Shown: in pieces, positions 6,181 through 13,658 of the stretch
Numbering within the stretch: position 1 is the first letter of the stretch
Layout of the letters: every line of letters begins with the position of its first letter
IMG/VR virus record: IMGVR_UViG_3300047564_001761
Coordinates: 1-55,313 of that record
From: a virus
Length of the DNA: 55,313 nt
Reading direction: 5' to 3' (one strand)
Translations under genes and position numbers: made by a program
Notes under the pieces: generated by a model
Seen by the model: the letters and a program-made list of their open reading frames with translations, nothing else
Database searches by the model: none
Told to the model about the DNA's origin: nothing

Positions 6181-6315
6181 TTACTTAGTGTTTGGTGCTT
6201 CAAAGACCTTACCTTCGGCCTCTGCATTGCGTAGTGCTTCTACCTGAGCACGTGTGAAACGTCCTCGTGCCCCAACTAGAAATCCTAGTTGCTCTAGATA
6301 TTCACGCTTTGTCAT
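6181..6315 (-). CDS. Lsr2-C-terminal-domain-like DNA-binding mini-protein, 44 aa
   Basis: The sequence KREYLEQLGFLVGARGRF aligns position for position with the DNA-binding domain of actinobacterial Lsr2 (pattern R-x-W-x4-G-x2-V-x2-RGR-I), including the RGR tripeptide that inserts into the AT-rich minor groove. The N-terminal dimerisation domain is absent. By family knowledge Lsr2 silences foreign AT-rich DNA; a lone domain could compete with or modify host silencing. The ATG at 6315 gives the better GGAG spacing; 6321 is the alternative. Confidence 0.65.
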   Translation of the reverse strand: MTKREYLEQLGFLVGARGRFTRAQVEALRNAEAEGKVFEAPNTK

Positions 6316-6345
6316 CCGCATTCTCCTTTTTGTTAGTTTGTGCTA

Positions 6346-6375
6346 ATCCTACCACCATGATAGGAAACCTGTCAA
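6346..6375 (-). promoter_or_regulatory. promoter for the Lsr2-like gene
   Basis: TTGACA (6375-6370), 18-base spacer and TAGGAT (6351-6346) on the minus strand. A short GTCTCA/TGAGAC hairpin (6379-6395) immediately upstream probably ends the preceding operon. Confidence 0.6.
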
Positions 6376-6394
6376 GCTGTCTCATAATTTGAGA

Positions 6395-6745
6395 CTACTC
6401 TTCCTCTTCTCCGTCATACTCTTCGATAATGCCTTCATCAAGCATCCAGTCCCGTACAGCCTCGTACAGGTCCTCTGTCCCGTATTCCAGTGTGAACCCG
6501 TTCTTGTCCGCCTGTGTGAAGAACAGTTCCCACATCTCTTCTTCATCCATAGTTACGTTGTAATCAGGATCTCCGCCTTCACGGATGTCTTTTAAAATAG
6601 TTATTGCTACATCCCAAGTCCATACCCAAACCAGGGGCGGGAATAAACGAAGTTCCCCTATCTTATCAATGATTATATTGATATCACGGAATGTATCCTG
6701 CATGCGTGTTTTTTCCTGTAGATCCATATCAGTCTTCGTACCCAT
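6395..6745 (-). CDS. hypothetical acidic protein, 116 aa
   Basis: The start is the ATG at 6745, eight bases after GAGGGG; an upstream in-frame ATG at 6784 would overlap the preceding gene too far. The C-terminus is extremely acidic (ending EEYDGEEEE). Mostly helical; no family recognised. Last gene of the 7045-6395 cluster. Confidence 0.65.
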   Translation of the reverse strand: MGTKTDMDLQEKTRMQDTFRDINIIIDKIGELRLFPPLVWVWTWDVAITILKDIREGGDPDYNVTMDEEEMWELFFTQADKNGFTLEYGTEDLYEAVRDWMLDEGIIEEYDGEEEE

Positions 6746-6899
6746 CAAAATACCCCTCTGCCCATAGGCCTTGTAAGAAATCATGAGCCATAACTAAATA
6801 GTTATGGATAGCAGGATTTTCATCAGCATTGACTAATAAGTCTGCTTGATAAACTCCATATGTCATATCTGCTAGATCCTTCTGTGTATAACCTAGCAT
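6729..6899 (-). CDS. 56-aa hypothetical protein
   Basis: Begins MLGYTQKDLADMTYGVYQAD, an amphipathic helical, acidic protein. It overlaps the downstream gene by 17 bases and shares a TAATG junction with the upstream gene, strong support for translation. Function unknown. Confidence 0.55.
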   Translation of the reverse strand: MLGYTQKDLADMTYGVYQADLLVNADENPAIHNYLVMAHDFLQGLWAEGYFDGYED

Positions 6900-7045
6900 T
6901 ATTCATTCCACCAATACTTAACAATTGTGTTTAAAGTAGTATGAATATGGCAGTCACAATCTTCACCGCCCATATTCTCGTGGAATTCTATATGAGAATA
7001 ATTATCCTCGTATATCTCGTTAACTAGTTCTTCGATAGTTCTCAT
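6899..7045 (-). CDS. 48-aa protein with Cys/His cluster
   Basis: Contains GGEDCDCHIHTT, a compact C-x-C-H-x-H arrangement that could bind metal, flanked by helices. Starts at 7045 and ends in a TAATG overlap with the next gene. No family recognised. Confidence 0.55.
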   Translation of the reverse strand: MRTIEELVNEIYEDNYSHIEFHENMGGEDCDCHIHTTLNTIVKYWWNE

Positions 7046-7054
7046 GCCTGCTCC

Positions 7055-7588
7055 TTAGAAGTGGAAATCAACTGGGACGAGGAATTGTAGCATGGCGGTC
7101 TCAGGCTTGTCAAGTCTTTCCCGTAAATATCTCAAATCCGCAGTGTATTCCTTTTTGTCAAAGAAGGCGGAGTCAGGTATCCATTCGCCTGACATTAACT
7201 TACACATAGTATTAATATAGTAATTGTTAAAATCAAATCGGCTGTCGTCAGGTAGTTCTCCACTGTTACTAATATACTCAACAATGTCAGAGGTAAACTT
7301 ATCTAACTTTATCTTAGTTAGATATTGGTTGGCATTCTCAATACGATACTTAACAATACCGTCAATTATCTTATTAAACTCTTCAGGCTTTTCTGCATAT
7401 GAGATAATCATATTGGATGAATCTTCATATTGTGATTCAGACCAGCGACCACCGCCGACAACATGCCAGTCAGACCAATCGCAATTTCTAAATCCTGTTT
7501 CTTCTGACGGCTCTAAGAATGCCTGAACATCTGAGAAGGCCTCTTCCATATCTTGTGCTTCAACCGCAATGTAGTGGAGTGTGTGCAT
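7055..7588 (-). CDS. hypothetical protein, 177 aa
   Basis: Begins MHTLHYIAVEAQDMEEAFSD, a strand-helix opening like small ferredoxin-fold phage proteins, followed by a Trp-rich GGGRWSESQ segment and a helical C-terminal half. Not assigned to a family. First gene of its operon, behind a TAGAAT promoter and a perfect CRP-like palindrome. Confidence 0.65.
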   Translation of the reverse strand: MHTLHYIAVEAQDMEEAFSDVQAFLEPSEETGFRNCDWSDWHVVGGGRWSESQYEDSSNMIISYAEKPEEFNKIIDGIVKYRIENANQYLTKIKLDKFTSDIVEYISNSGELPDDSRFDFNNYYINTMCKLMSGEWIPDSAFFDKKEYTADLRYLRERLDKPETAMLQFLVPVDFHF

Positions 7589-7624
7589 TTTCCTGTGCTT
7601 TCTATTAGTTTATCGTAATGGGTA

Positions 7625-7680
7625 ATTCTACCATGCGGGACTGACATCTGTCCAGCCCAGCCAGTGTGATTAATATCACA
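7625..7680 (-). promoter_or_regulatory. promoter with perfect CRP/GlxR-like site
   Basis: TGTGATTAATATCACA (7665-7680) lies upstream of TGGACA (-35) and TAGAAT (7630-7625). The alternative TGTCAG box is ten bases from the -10. Drives the gene starting at 7588. Confidence 0.65.
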
Positions 7681-7683
7681 AAG

Positions 7684-7896
7684 CTATGCGAAGATCGACC
7701 AGCCCTGGAAGTCTCCCTCATCCACGACATAGCGCTGAACGGCAGACCAAGCGGACTCCCCGTAGAAATACTTAGGGCGCTTGTTGGGGACGGTAACCTT
7801 GAAGAAACAATTATCTTCGTTGGCCTCGTATACGTCAATTGCTGTGTCCCCGTTATAAATAGGGAACCAGGTTACAGAATTTACTTTAGGTTTCAT
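7684..7896 (-). CDS. hypothetical 70-aa protein, leaderless
   Basis: Beta-rich protein (TWFPIYNGDTAIDVYEANED) with no family recognised. The predicted transcription start coincides with the A of its ATG (7896), so it is probably translated from a leaderless message. Monocistronic and CRP-site controlled. Confidence 0.6.
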   Translation of the reverse strand: MKPKVNSVTWFPIYNGDTAIDVYEANEDNCFFKVTVPNKRPKYFYGESAWSAVQRYVVDEGDFQGWSIFA

Positions 7897-7902
7897 GGCT
7901 GT

Positions 7903-7963
7903 ATTCTACCACCCCGCATAGCCGTGAGTCAAGTTTGATCCCCGTAATGTGATCAAAGTCACA
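7903..7963 (-). promoter_or_regulatory. leaderless promoter with perfect CRP/GlxR-like site
   Basis: Palindrome TGTGATCAAAGTCACA (7948-7963), TTGACT (7932-7927), 18-base spacer, TAGAAT (7908-7903). The start is predicted at 7896, the first base of the gene. Confidence 0.7.
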
Positions 7964-7980
7964 GGGGCCGCACCAGCTTT

Positions 7981-8095
7981 ATAAAAAGCAGAAGGGCCAG
8001 GTCCCCCAACCTGGCCCCTCATGTAGGCATTCCCATATTTAACGACTTGGCGAAGCCTGACAGCCGTACCTACATCATCACCACTTACGTGATAC
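7981..8095 (-). ncRNA. candidate phage small RNA with own promoter and terminator
   Basis: A consensus promoter at 8129-8101 and a strong terminator hairpin, GGGCCAGGT/ACCTGGCCC (7994-8017) followed on the minus strand by a T-rich tail, bracket about 110 bases. Inside, ATGTAGG pairs with CCTACAT and encloses a GGC-TTC-GCC hairpin, and a 5' ATCAC/GTGAT hairpin precedes it. The 63-aa open frame crossing it also crosses the terminator and the neighbouring promoter, so an RNA is the better explanation. Confidence 0.6.
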
Positions 8096-8100
8096 ATACT

Positions 8101-8129
8101 ATTTTACTTGACTGAAATAAATCTGTCAA
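8101..8129 (-). promoter_or_regulatory. consensus promoter of the small RNA
   Basis: TTGACA (8129-8124), 17-base spacer, TAAAAT (8106-8101) on the minus strand; predicted start near 8094. Confidence 0.7.
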
Positions 8130-8130
8130 G

Positions 8131-8313
8131 TTACTCCCACTTTAGTGTGTATCCCTTTACCCTAATGTTTCTGCCCATGTTAAACTTCTTCACGGCCTCT
8201 GATACAACTGCCTTGTCTTCATATTTAGTTATTGCTATGAAGTTATCAATTGCATCGCTGGCGGTGATACCCGCAAACATAAGATTGTTATTCTTACGAA
8301 TAATCCAAGCCAT
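8131..8313 (-). CDS. hypothetical 60-aa protein
   Basis: Begins MAWIIRKNNNLMFAGITASD. Chosen start 8313 lies in a TAATG overlap with the previous gene and follows GGGGAG; the longer frame to 8349 is rejected. Basic alpha/beta mini-protein, last gene of the 10132-8131 cluster. Confidence 0.65.
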   Translation of the reverse strand: MAWIIRKNNNLMFAGITASDAIDNFIAITKYEDKAVVSEAVKKFNMGRNIRVKGYTLKWE

Positions 8314-8468
8314 TAGAACTCCCCGTTCTCTAACATGGTAATAAGCCATTCGATTGCTTCTACCAATTCGTCGTCTATTGTTTGTTCTGCTTTTTCTGCC
8401 AATTGTTCTACAAGATCCTCACGAGATTGCTTGTAGCCATCGTGCCAGCCAGATGTGTAGTCTGACAT
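8313..8468 (-). CDS. hypothetical 51-aa acidic helical protein
   Basis: Begins MSDYTSGWHDGYKQSREDL, mostly one acidic helix. Good GGAGTAAT ribosome site and a TAATG junction with the downstream gene. N-terminal WHDGY text recurs in small actinophage proteins; role unknown. Confidence 0.6.
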   Translation of the reverse strand: MSDYTSGWHDGYKQSREDLVEQLAEKAEQTIDDELVEAIEWLITMLENGEF

Positions 8469-8469
8469 A

Positions 8470-8685
8470 TTACTCCTTTTGATATGGATGATTTGGTTCG
8501 TACTCTGACAAATAAGTTTCTTTTAAACTGTACTTGTCTCTAATACGTGAGACCTTCTCAATGCTACCAGTTCCAATGTTGAATGTCAACGGGGGCATGA
8601 ACTCAGGGTCCAGCCCATTAATCTCAGCCTCCCAATAGGCCCTCTCAAGAGAGAGCCTATCAGGAGCGGTAAGTTCAAAATACAT
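8470..8685 (-). CDS. hypothetical 71-aa protein
   Basis: Begins MYFELTAPDRLSLERAYWEA. The TAATG overlap with the upstream stop at 8685 fixes the start. Resembles a beta-alpha-beta mini-domain; no name assigned. Confidence 0.65.
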   Translation of the reverse strand: MYFELTAPDRLSLERAYWEAEINGLDPEFMPPLTFNIGTGSIEKVSRIRDKYSLKETYLSEYEPNHPYQKE

Positions 8686-9371
8686 TATGCGTTCCAATCA
8701 ACGTCGTGGTCTTCAACGGACCAGGAATCAACTGAGACGTCACCATGCCATGAATCAATACTTAGATTGTCACTTAAGAAGTAACGGGCATCGAAATCTT
8801 CTACTTCTTCAAGTGGGATATCGTAGTCTACTTCAACCTGAATAGTTGCAGTAATACGCACTGTTTGCTTTGGCTCGTGCCCAAGAATCTCGCAAAGGTC
8901 GTTTAGAACTTCTACCTTCTCATAGTTTGGGTTATACCAACCGTCAGCGTTTAGGTTATCAATAATGCTATTGACCTGTGTCTGAAGATTATTTAATCTA
9001 GTAGTTAACAACTGATTCTCATGAAGTTGATATTCTAAATCAACAGTCTTGATACTTGGGTAAATTGCCTCACCGTTGACGATAGACTTATATGTAATAA
9101 GACTATTAGGATTGTAGGTCTCAGGGACCGTTGGTGTTAGAATTGGTTCGTACTGATTTTCCATTTGATTACTTTCTGCTTGTAGGGACGAAGGCGCTAT
9201 TGTAGCACTTTCGGATGAGATATGCAACATATCTCGCCCACATGGACATGTGAGCTTTACCACACCAGATGGGAATCCAAACCCATCTGATGTAGTTACT
9301 TCGATCATAGTATCACACTCATCTGGGTCACAGATGAATGTGTACTTGCTAGAGATAATGTCAGACATCAT
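8685..9371 (-). CDS. hypothetical protein with N-terminal Cys cluster, 228 aa
   Basis: Residues 14-46 hold CDPDEC and CPCGRD, a possible four-cysteine zinc site. A coiled-coil segment (YQLHENQLLTTRLNNLQTQV, about 112-131) follows, then an acidic C-terminal domain. Similar acidic C-terminal halves occur in actinophage hypothetical proteins. The start overlaps the upstream stop (ATGATG). Confidence 0.65.
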   Translation of the reverse strand: MMSDIISSKYTFICDPDECDTMIEVTTSDGFGFPSGVVKLTCPCGRDMLHISSESATIAPSSLQAESNQMENQYEPILTPTVPETYNPNSLITYKSIVNGEAIYPSIKTVDLEYQLHENQLLTTRLNNLQTQVNSIIDNLNADGWYNPNYEKVEVLNDLCEILGHEPKQTVRITATIQVEVDYDIPLEEVEDFDARYFLSDNLSIDSWHGDVSVDSWSVEDHDVDWNA

Positions 9372-10132
9372 GCATCTACCTTATCTACTAGAGACTTATG
9401 GATTTCGCATTCTGCCATTGCCTCTTCATCTTGCCATGAACCTTCGTTACATTCAGAGCAGAATTCACCGCATTCATTATCGCAGTAAGATAATGTATCA
9501 AAAGATTGGCAGGCGTAGCAACGATTCTCCCATTCTGCTAATTCTTTTACTTCACCACGTAGAATCTCATACTCTCCACCCCAGCCAGTTTCTTCTTCAA
9601 ACTCTAATGTGAGAAGAGAGTTGGGAACTAAGTTAGATAGTTTAGTTAGAACTGTGACGGCAGGAGACCAAGCAGTCTCATACTTATAAACAAGCCAGTT
9701 ATCCTCACCCTCTGACTTGTGTTCAACCAACTCAGTATTAGGATATTCATCCTCATCACGAACTGCTACATCCCACTTGGTTCCCCAGTTAGTATGATTC
9801 CAGTTATACCAATCCTTTTGAGTCTTAGCAAACTCGACGGACTTAGCAAACCAACTAGGGTCTTTCATATCTACACCATCACGAGCAGGCTGGCAGGCAT
9901 ACTCTTCATCAGTAATACCAGCATCCTTATATGAATAGATATTATGAAAAGCAAAGACAGGATTGTTGTATTCAACCTGAGTAATCTTAGTTGGGAATCC
10001 CATAGAACTAATATCACCCATGCCAAACGTTTCCTGCGCTAGTGTAAACGGACGGTTAAGTCTTTCTTTGATAGAATCAATCTCAGACTTAGGACCTTGG
10101 ATTGTTAATGTATTATATACCCAGTTTGGCAT
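9368..10132 (-). CDS. Api92/DUF1281-like ferredoxin-fold protein, 254 aa
   Basis: The opening MPNWVYNTLTIQG and the following helix (IDSIKERLNRPF) are typical of the Api92-like/DUF1281 family, small ferredoxin-like proteins common on phages and mobile elements. The C-terminal 60 residues add a Cys-rich tail (CYACQSF ... CDNECGEFCSEC) that may bind zinc. The biochemical role of the family is unknown. Confidence 0.7.
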   Translation of the reverse strand: MPNWVYNTLTIQGPKSEIDSIKERLNRPFTLAQETFGMGDISSMGFPTKITQVEYNNPVFAFHNIYSYKDAGITDEEYACQPARDGVDMKDPSWFAKSVEFAKTQKDWYNWNHTNWGTKWDVAVRDEDEYPNTELVEHKSEGEDNWLVYKYETAWSPAVTVLTKLSNLVPNSLLTLEFEEETGWGGEYEILRGEVKELAEWENRCYACQSFDTLSYCDNECGEFCSECNEGSWQDEEAMAECEIHKSLVDKVDA

Positions 10133-10162
10133 ATTATTACCTTTCGTAGTAGGAGGGGGCTT

Positions 10163-10191
10163 ATTCTACACTGTTGCGACGGCGTTGTCAA
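10163..10191 (-). promoter_or_regulatory. consensus promoter for the Api92-like operon
   Basis: TTGACA (10191-10186), 17-base spacer, TAGAAT (10168-10163). It overlaps the stop of the upstream gene and has no CRP-like site. Confidence 0.65.
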
Positions 10192-10600
10192 GAACCATCT
10201 TGGATTGCCATAGCATACAGTTAGAATCTAAACGGTCACCGAATATACGTATATAATCAGCGATATCTTCTGTTTGATCAGTTAAGCAGGACTTCACGGT
10301 TTCTACTGAAATAAACACACGTCCATTCCATAGACCCATTGCACCTATATTAGTAGGAACTTCTAGGCAACCATATGTATCTTGCTCCCAGCCAACACCT
10401 TCTGAACAAACAAGGGCGTACTTATTATCACCGAAGACATTCTTTTCTTCAAGTGTAATCAGTAATAGATTATCTACTGTGCATTCGCTAAAGTCATTGC
10501 CATATTGTAAGCGATAGATATCATTAGCAATTGTAGCCAGTTTCTTTCCGTCCACAATTTGTCCAACATATCCGTTCATTCGTGATGCTCTGCGGTCCAT
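10166..10600 (-). CDS. hypothetical protein, 144 aa
   Basis: The ATG at 10600 follows an AAAGGA ribosome site; the longer open frame to 10789 crosses the promoter and is rejected. Mixed alpha/beta protein with no motif recognised (MDRRASRMNGYVGQIVDGKK at its start). Monocistronic, controlled by a CRP-like promoter. Confidence 0.65.
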   Translation of the reverse strand: MDRRASRMNGYVGQIVDGKKLATIANDIYRLQYGNDFSECTVDNLLLITLEEKNVFGDNKYALVCSEGVGWEQDTYGCLEVPTNIGAMGLWNGRVFISVETVKSCLTDQTEDIADYIRIFGDRLDSNCMLWQSKMVLDNAVATV

Positions 10601-10623
10601 ATATTTCCTTTCGATAAGGGTGA

Positions 10624-10699
10624 ATTTTACCATTCTGCAGGGACCCGTGTCAAATCCGTGATGCCCGTAATAGACCCGTAATATGTGATTTTGAGCACA
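10624..10699 (-). promoter_or_regulatory. promoter with CRP/GlxR-like site
   Basis: TGTGATTTTGAGCACA (10684-10699, one mismatch), TTGACA (10653-10648), 18-base spacer, TAAAAT (10629-10624). Confidence 0.6.
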
Positions 10700-10754
10700 A
10701 ATGGTGCCGCCCCATTTTTTCAGCTTTGTCAAGTGCAACACGATCATGAAATAA

Positions 10755-10786
10755 AAAAAATACGGGAGCGAATTTCTTCGCCCCCG
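10755..10786 (-). terminator. terminator of the DUF932 gene
   Basis: CGGGGGCGAA/TTCGCTCCCG stem with a four-base loop and one mismatch, followed on the minus strand by TATTTTTTTT. Lies just beyond the stop at 10803. Confidence 0.8.
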
Positions 10787-10802
10787 CATCTTTTATTTTT
10801 TA

Positions 10803-11822
10803 TTATGCGATTTGCATAATTCCCTTAACCACTTTTAGCAAGCGATTTTTTTCTGCGTTGATTTGTGCATCAAATCCTGATGCAGATGCAAGGATAGATT
10901 CGTTAGAACCACCACGAGCAGAGCGGTGCCAGTCAAGGCGTTCAGTAAGTGCATTAAACGCACCCCAAGCAGTTCCAGCAATCATGCCGTTAAACTCGCC
11001 TGTGTAAATATCGTTGAGAGTATCAACTTTATTTGTCCATTTGGTGATTGCGTTCTTTGCTTCACCCTTTGGCTTTGGATAAGCAGCGAGAATGATGTCG
11101 TTGAATTCCTGAGCGGTGACTTCCTTCTCATATAGAGAATTAGCCAACTTTGAGAATTCGTCCATGTATGCATTAGCAAGACCAAGAGTCTCACGTGCAA
11201 CTTGAATTTTTCCTTCTGCTGTTTGTGTGTGGCGAATCTTGAAAGATTGCTTAACGCCACCCTTCTTACGACCAACACCATTAAGTGCAAGGTTTAGAGT
11301 ATTAGCGCACACAACACGAACGGGAGTAATAGATGCCTGAATAGCAATAGACCCGTCATGAGATGTGTTGATGAGCAAATAAGTCTTCACCTTATCTGCT
11401 ACGCCCTGAGCGTCAATAACCGCTTCACGTTCAAGAGCAAGAGAGCCGAATACAACACGCCCTCCACGAATAGAGCCAGCAGTTTCCCAGCGTCCTCCAC
11501 CATCTAGAATGTTATCGCCGAATGAGAATAAATCTTCATTCTGCAATGGTACATAACGCTGACCAACTACGCCGAGAACGTCTGTTTGAGATGCGTCGGT
11601 AGGATTGGTACGCACTACGTACTGATATGATTTATCAGATGAGAGGTGATTTGGAATTTCCAAATCTTCAAGGCGAACGTTCCACCCGTCAAGATTTGCG
11701 AGAGATAGCATTTCGCCAGTAGTTACTTCATTTGTAAATACTGTTCCGAGACCATGCCAAGCAGGTTCTCTGAATGATGCGAATGAGGTTTTGCCATTTT
11801 GATTTTCTAGGTCGTGAGCCAT
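10803..11822 (-). CDS. DUF932 phage/plasmid-like protein, 339 aa
   Basis: Full-length member of the DUF932 family (TIGR03299 phage/plasmid-like protein): PAWHGLGTVF near the N-terminus, DVLGVVGQRYVPLQNEDLF, then VVCANTLNLAL in the centre. These proteins are widespread on phages and plasmids, are often highly expressed and have no proven function. AAAGGA ribosome site, its own promoter with CRP-like site and its own terminator, so it is a monocistronic unit. Confidence 0.85.
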   Translation of the reverse strand: MAHDLENQNGKTSFASFREPAWHGLGTVFTNEVTTGEMLSLANLDGWNVRLEDLEIPNHLSSDKSYQYVVRTNPTDASQTDVLGVVGQRYVPLQNEDLFSFGDNILDGGGRWETAGSIRGGRVVFGSLALEREAVIDAQGVADKVKTYLLINTSHDGSIAIQASITPVRVVCANTLNLALNGVGRKKGGVKQSFKIRHTQTAEGKIQVARETLGLANAYMDEFSKLANSLYEKEVTAQEFNDIILAAYPKPKGEAKNAITKWTNKVDTLNDIYTGEFNGMIAGTAWGAFNALTERLDWHRSARGGSNESILASASGFDAQINAEKNRLLKVVKGIMQIA

Positions 11823-11851
11823 AGTTTTCCTTTCGATTGTTTGAAGAGCCT

Positions 11852-11938
11852 ATTTTAGCACAACCACCCCAGCGGAGTCAATTCATCTTAGTTAAATGTC
11901 CGAATTATCCTAGTATTTCCCGTGTGTTTAAAATCACA
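11852..11938 (-). promoter_or_regulatory. promoter with CRP/GlxR-like site for DUF932 gene
   Basis: TGTGTTTAAAATCACA (11923-11938, one mismatch), TTGACT as -35, 18-base spacer, TAAAAT (11857-11852). Confidence 0.6.
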
Positions 11939-11985
11939 CCCGTAAAACTTGACAAGATCAGTTTTTGGGGGCGGCACAGCTCAGG

Positions 11986-12153
11986 CTATTTGTCAATAGC
12001 CAAAGCGTCTTGCCATTCTGTGTCGTCTATTTTTGGCGTAGGGATAGATAATAAATTAACTATAACAGCAATTGGAAGAATAATAAAATAAATTACCAAC
12101 ACAACTGCAATTAACACGCCAAAGAAAGTGCCCATACCGTAGTAGAAATCCAT
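11986..12153 (-). CDS. small membrane protein, 55 aa
   Basis: Begins MDFYYGMGTFFGVL, then a long hydrophobic run to about residue 36 and an acidic cytoplasmic tail. Downstream partner of the two genes above it; five bases separate it from the 39-aa zinc peptide. Function unknown. Confidence 0.6.
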   Translation of the reverse strand: MDFYYGMGTFFGVLIAVVLVIYFIILPIAVIVNLLSIPTPKIDDTEWQDALAIDK

Positions 12154-12157
12154 TGCG

Positions 12158-12277
12158 TTATCCTATCACATTTTTTAGTCGTTGTACAATTGGCAGGTGA
12201 CACACGCACTCGCACACATAGTAATTATTTTGTTTACAATCATTGCACATATAATCAGATCTACACTGCCAGCCCAT
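12158..12277 (-). CDS. 39-aa Cys-rich peptide
   Basis: MGWQCRSDYMCNDCKQ plus CECVCH gives six cysteines and a histidine in 39 residues, a likely zinc-binding mini-protein. The TAATG overlap with the Gp88 gene stop supports coupled translation. Confidence 0.55.
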   Translation of the reverse strand: MGWQCRSDYMCNDCKQNNYYVCECVCHLPIVQRLKNVIG

Positions 12278-12999
12278 TATTTTTTACTCGCAGAGAATCT
12301 AACATCGGCCTTACCATAAACACACAATCCGCATGATACGCAGGCGGACCCATTGCTAGAGATAAGAGGAATTTTCTTTAGGTTCTCAGGACACTTAGCG
12401 CCAGGCTTACCGATTAATTCTTTCATCTTGCTTTCAGTAGCGGCGAAAGTCTTACCTAGATATGCAAGACGAATACCCTCATAGTTAGTGCGTAAGTCTT
12501 CCGCAATTTCTGCATTCTCATCGTCGGTAGAATAGTAAAGAGATAGGTTTTCAATACCCTTAAGCATAATAGCAGCGGACTTTACACGTGTATATACCCA
12601 GAATTGAACATCGGGATGATTAAGAATAACATGCTTCCAGGCGAATGTATAAGTATCGTTAAAGAAATCTCCGTCCCAGTGGATACGGAATAACTTATCT
12701 GCCTTACGCTTATCGCAATCTTTTTTGAAGTCTTCGATCATTTCCATGAGTAGCGCTTCCATAGTATCATGGTCGGCGTCTTTTAATAATTCCCAGTTAT
12801 GTAGAAGAGTAGCCTTTACTCCCTTATAGACTTTTTCCAATTTGCCTGCATAGCAAACAGTCTCGCAGATAGACGTAGCACCAGGACATGAATAGGCTTT
12901 TCCTGCAGGTAATCCGAAGGTGTTGGCAATTGTTGGGGTTTTTCCATTAGGGGAGACGGCATTAGTTACTTTCCTATCATTAGAGCGCTTCAGTTTCAT
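12277..12999 (-). CDS. Gp88-family phage protein, 240 aa
   Basis: Matches the 'gene product 88' family of actinophages: NAVSPNGKTPTIANTFGLPA, CPGATSICETVCYAGK near residues 38-53 and a C-terminal Cys cluster (CVSCGLCVYG). The conserved cysteines suggest a metal or Fe-S site. The catalytic role is unknown. Heads a three-gene operon with the zinc peptide and the membrane protein. Confidence 0.8.
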   Translation of the reverse strand: MKLKRSNDRKVTNAVSPNGKTPTIANTFGLPAGKAYSCPGATSICETVCYAGKLEKVYKGVKATLLHNWELLKDADHDTMEALLMEMIEDFKKDCDKRKADKLFRIHWDGDFFNDTYTFAWKHVILNHPDVQFWVYTRVKSAAIMLKGIENLSLYYSTDDENAEIAEDLRTNYEGIRLAYLGKTFAATESKMKELIGKPGAKCPENLKKIPLISSNGSACVSCGLCVYGKADVRFSASKK

Positions 13000-13025
13000 T
13001 AGGGGCCTTTCTTAGTGGGGGTGTA

Positions 13026-13054
13026 ATTCTAGCATACTGCAGGGGTTTAATCAA
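13026..13054 (-). promoter_or_regulatory. promoter for the Gp88 operon
   Basis: TTGATT (13054-13049), 17-base spacer, TAGAAT (13031-13026); it overlaps the end of the small upstream gene. Confidence 0.6.
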
Positions 13055-13181
13055 GTTTATTAGCGTGTTTCTTTTTCCTAGTATAAACTTTCTTACTAGG
13101 AATAGCGGTAGCGCAATTGCTACGTCGTAGCTCAAGCACACGGCGTAATTCCTCACGGGTTTTCCTAGTTTTAGTAATCAT
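13047..13181 (-). CDS. 44-aa basic peptide, leaderless
   Basis: Begins MITKTRKTREELRRVLELRR, very basic at both ends, likely nucleic-acid binding. The predicted transcription start (13181) is the A of the ATG, so it is probably leaderless. Preceded by a perfect CRP-like palindrome. Confidence 0.55.
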   Translation of the reverse strand: MITKTRKTREELRRVLELRRSNCATAIPSKKVYTRKKKHANKLD

Positions 13182-13187
13182 GCCGTA

Positions 13188-13252
13188 ATAATAGCAGAAA
13201 TTCCAGCGTTAATCAAATCCTACCCGTAAGTAGCTCTGTGAGATTGATCACA
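13188..13252 (-). promoter_or_regulatory. leaderless promoter with perfect CRP/GlxR-like site
   Basis: TGTGAGATTGATCACA (13237-13252), TTGATT (13216-13211), 17-base spacer, TATTAT (13193-13188). Confidence 0.7.
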
Positions 13253-13277
13253 GGTGCCGCAATTTTTTCAAGGGAAA

Positions 13278-13311
13278 TGCCCCGCTAGAAAGAAAGGTAA
13301 CTAACGGGGCA
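13278..13311 (-). terminator. terminator of the SH3-like gene
   Basis: TGCCCCGCTAG pairs with CTAACGGGGCA with one mismatch (13278-13288 and 13301-13311), followed on the minus strand by TTTCCCTT. It ends the leftward 13422-14075 transcripts after about 110 bases of apparently non-coding sequence. Confidence 0.6.
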
Positions 13312-13421
13312 AGATTGTGAGCAGTTTTGGCTCTTGCTCAGGAGGTCTGCGTCTTTAGGTCGGCAGTAACCTTGCTCTATAGTATTTTTATTATCGCCCT
13401 AATCAGCCTGGCGAATATTTT

Positions 13422-13592
13422 TTACTTGCTTGTTTTCACCATTGCAAAACGGCGAGAACCATTAGCGAGAATTAGATTTACACGAGTAACCTTATTGCTA
13501 ATTGGAGAGAAGTTAGCAATACGACCTGTAACACCTGTCTTTGATGTTGTGAAAAGGTCTCCGATTTGATAAGTGTATCCGCCAAGAGTCAT
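13422..13592 (-). CDS. SH3/KOW-like mini-protein, 56 aa (paralogue 1)
   Basis: Begins MTLGGYTYQIGDLFTTSKTG. The core IGDLFTTSKTGVTGRI matches the 48-aa protein at 14162-14308 (IGETFTTAKSGVTGEV), so the two are paralogues. The short beta-rich V-T-G-x-V layout resembles SH3/KOW-type RNA- or protein-binding barrels. AAAGGAAAT ribosome site. Confidence 0.6.
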   Translation of the reverse strand: MTLGGYTYQIGDLFTTSKTGVTGRIANFSPISNKVTRVNLILANGSRRFAMVKTSK

Positions 13593-13658
13593 TTATTTAT
13601 TTCCTTTCAGTAGTGGGTTGGTTGAGTAGTTTAGCGACATACTCAGGTCGTAGATTAT

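Noticed and set aside
7906-8097. 63-aa frame in the small-RNA region
   Set aside because: Crosses a terminator, a CRP-like site and a promoter of the next gene and has no ribosome site; an RNA explains it better.
10166-10789. Longer 207-aa version of the protein at 10166-10600
   Set aside because: The extra part runs through the promoter and CRP-like site; the ATG at 10600 has a proper ribosome site.
11837-12091. 84-aa plus-strand frame
   Set aside because: Antisense to the membrane-protein gene and to the DUF932 promoter, and no ribosome site or promoter is seen.
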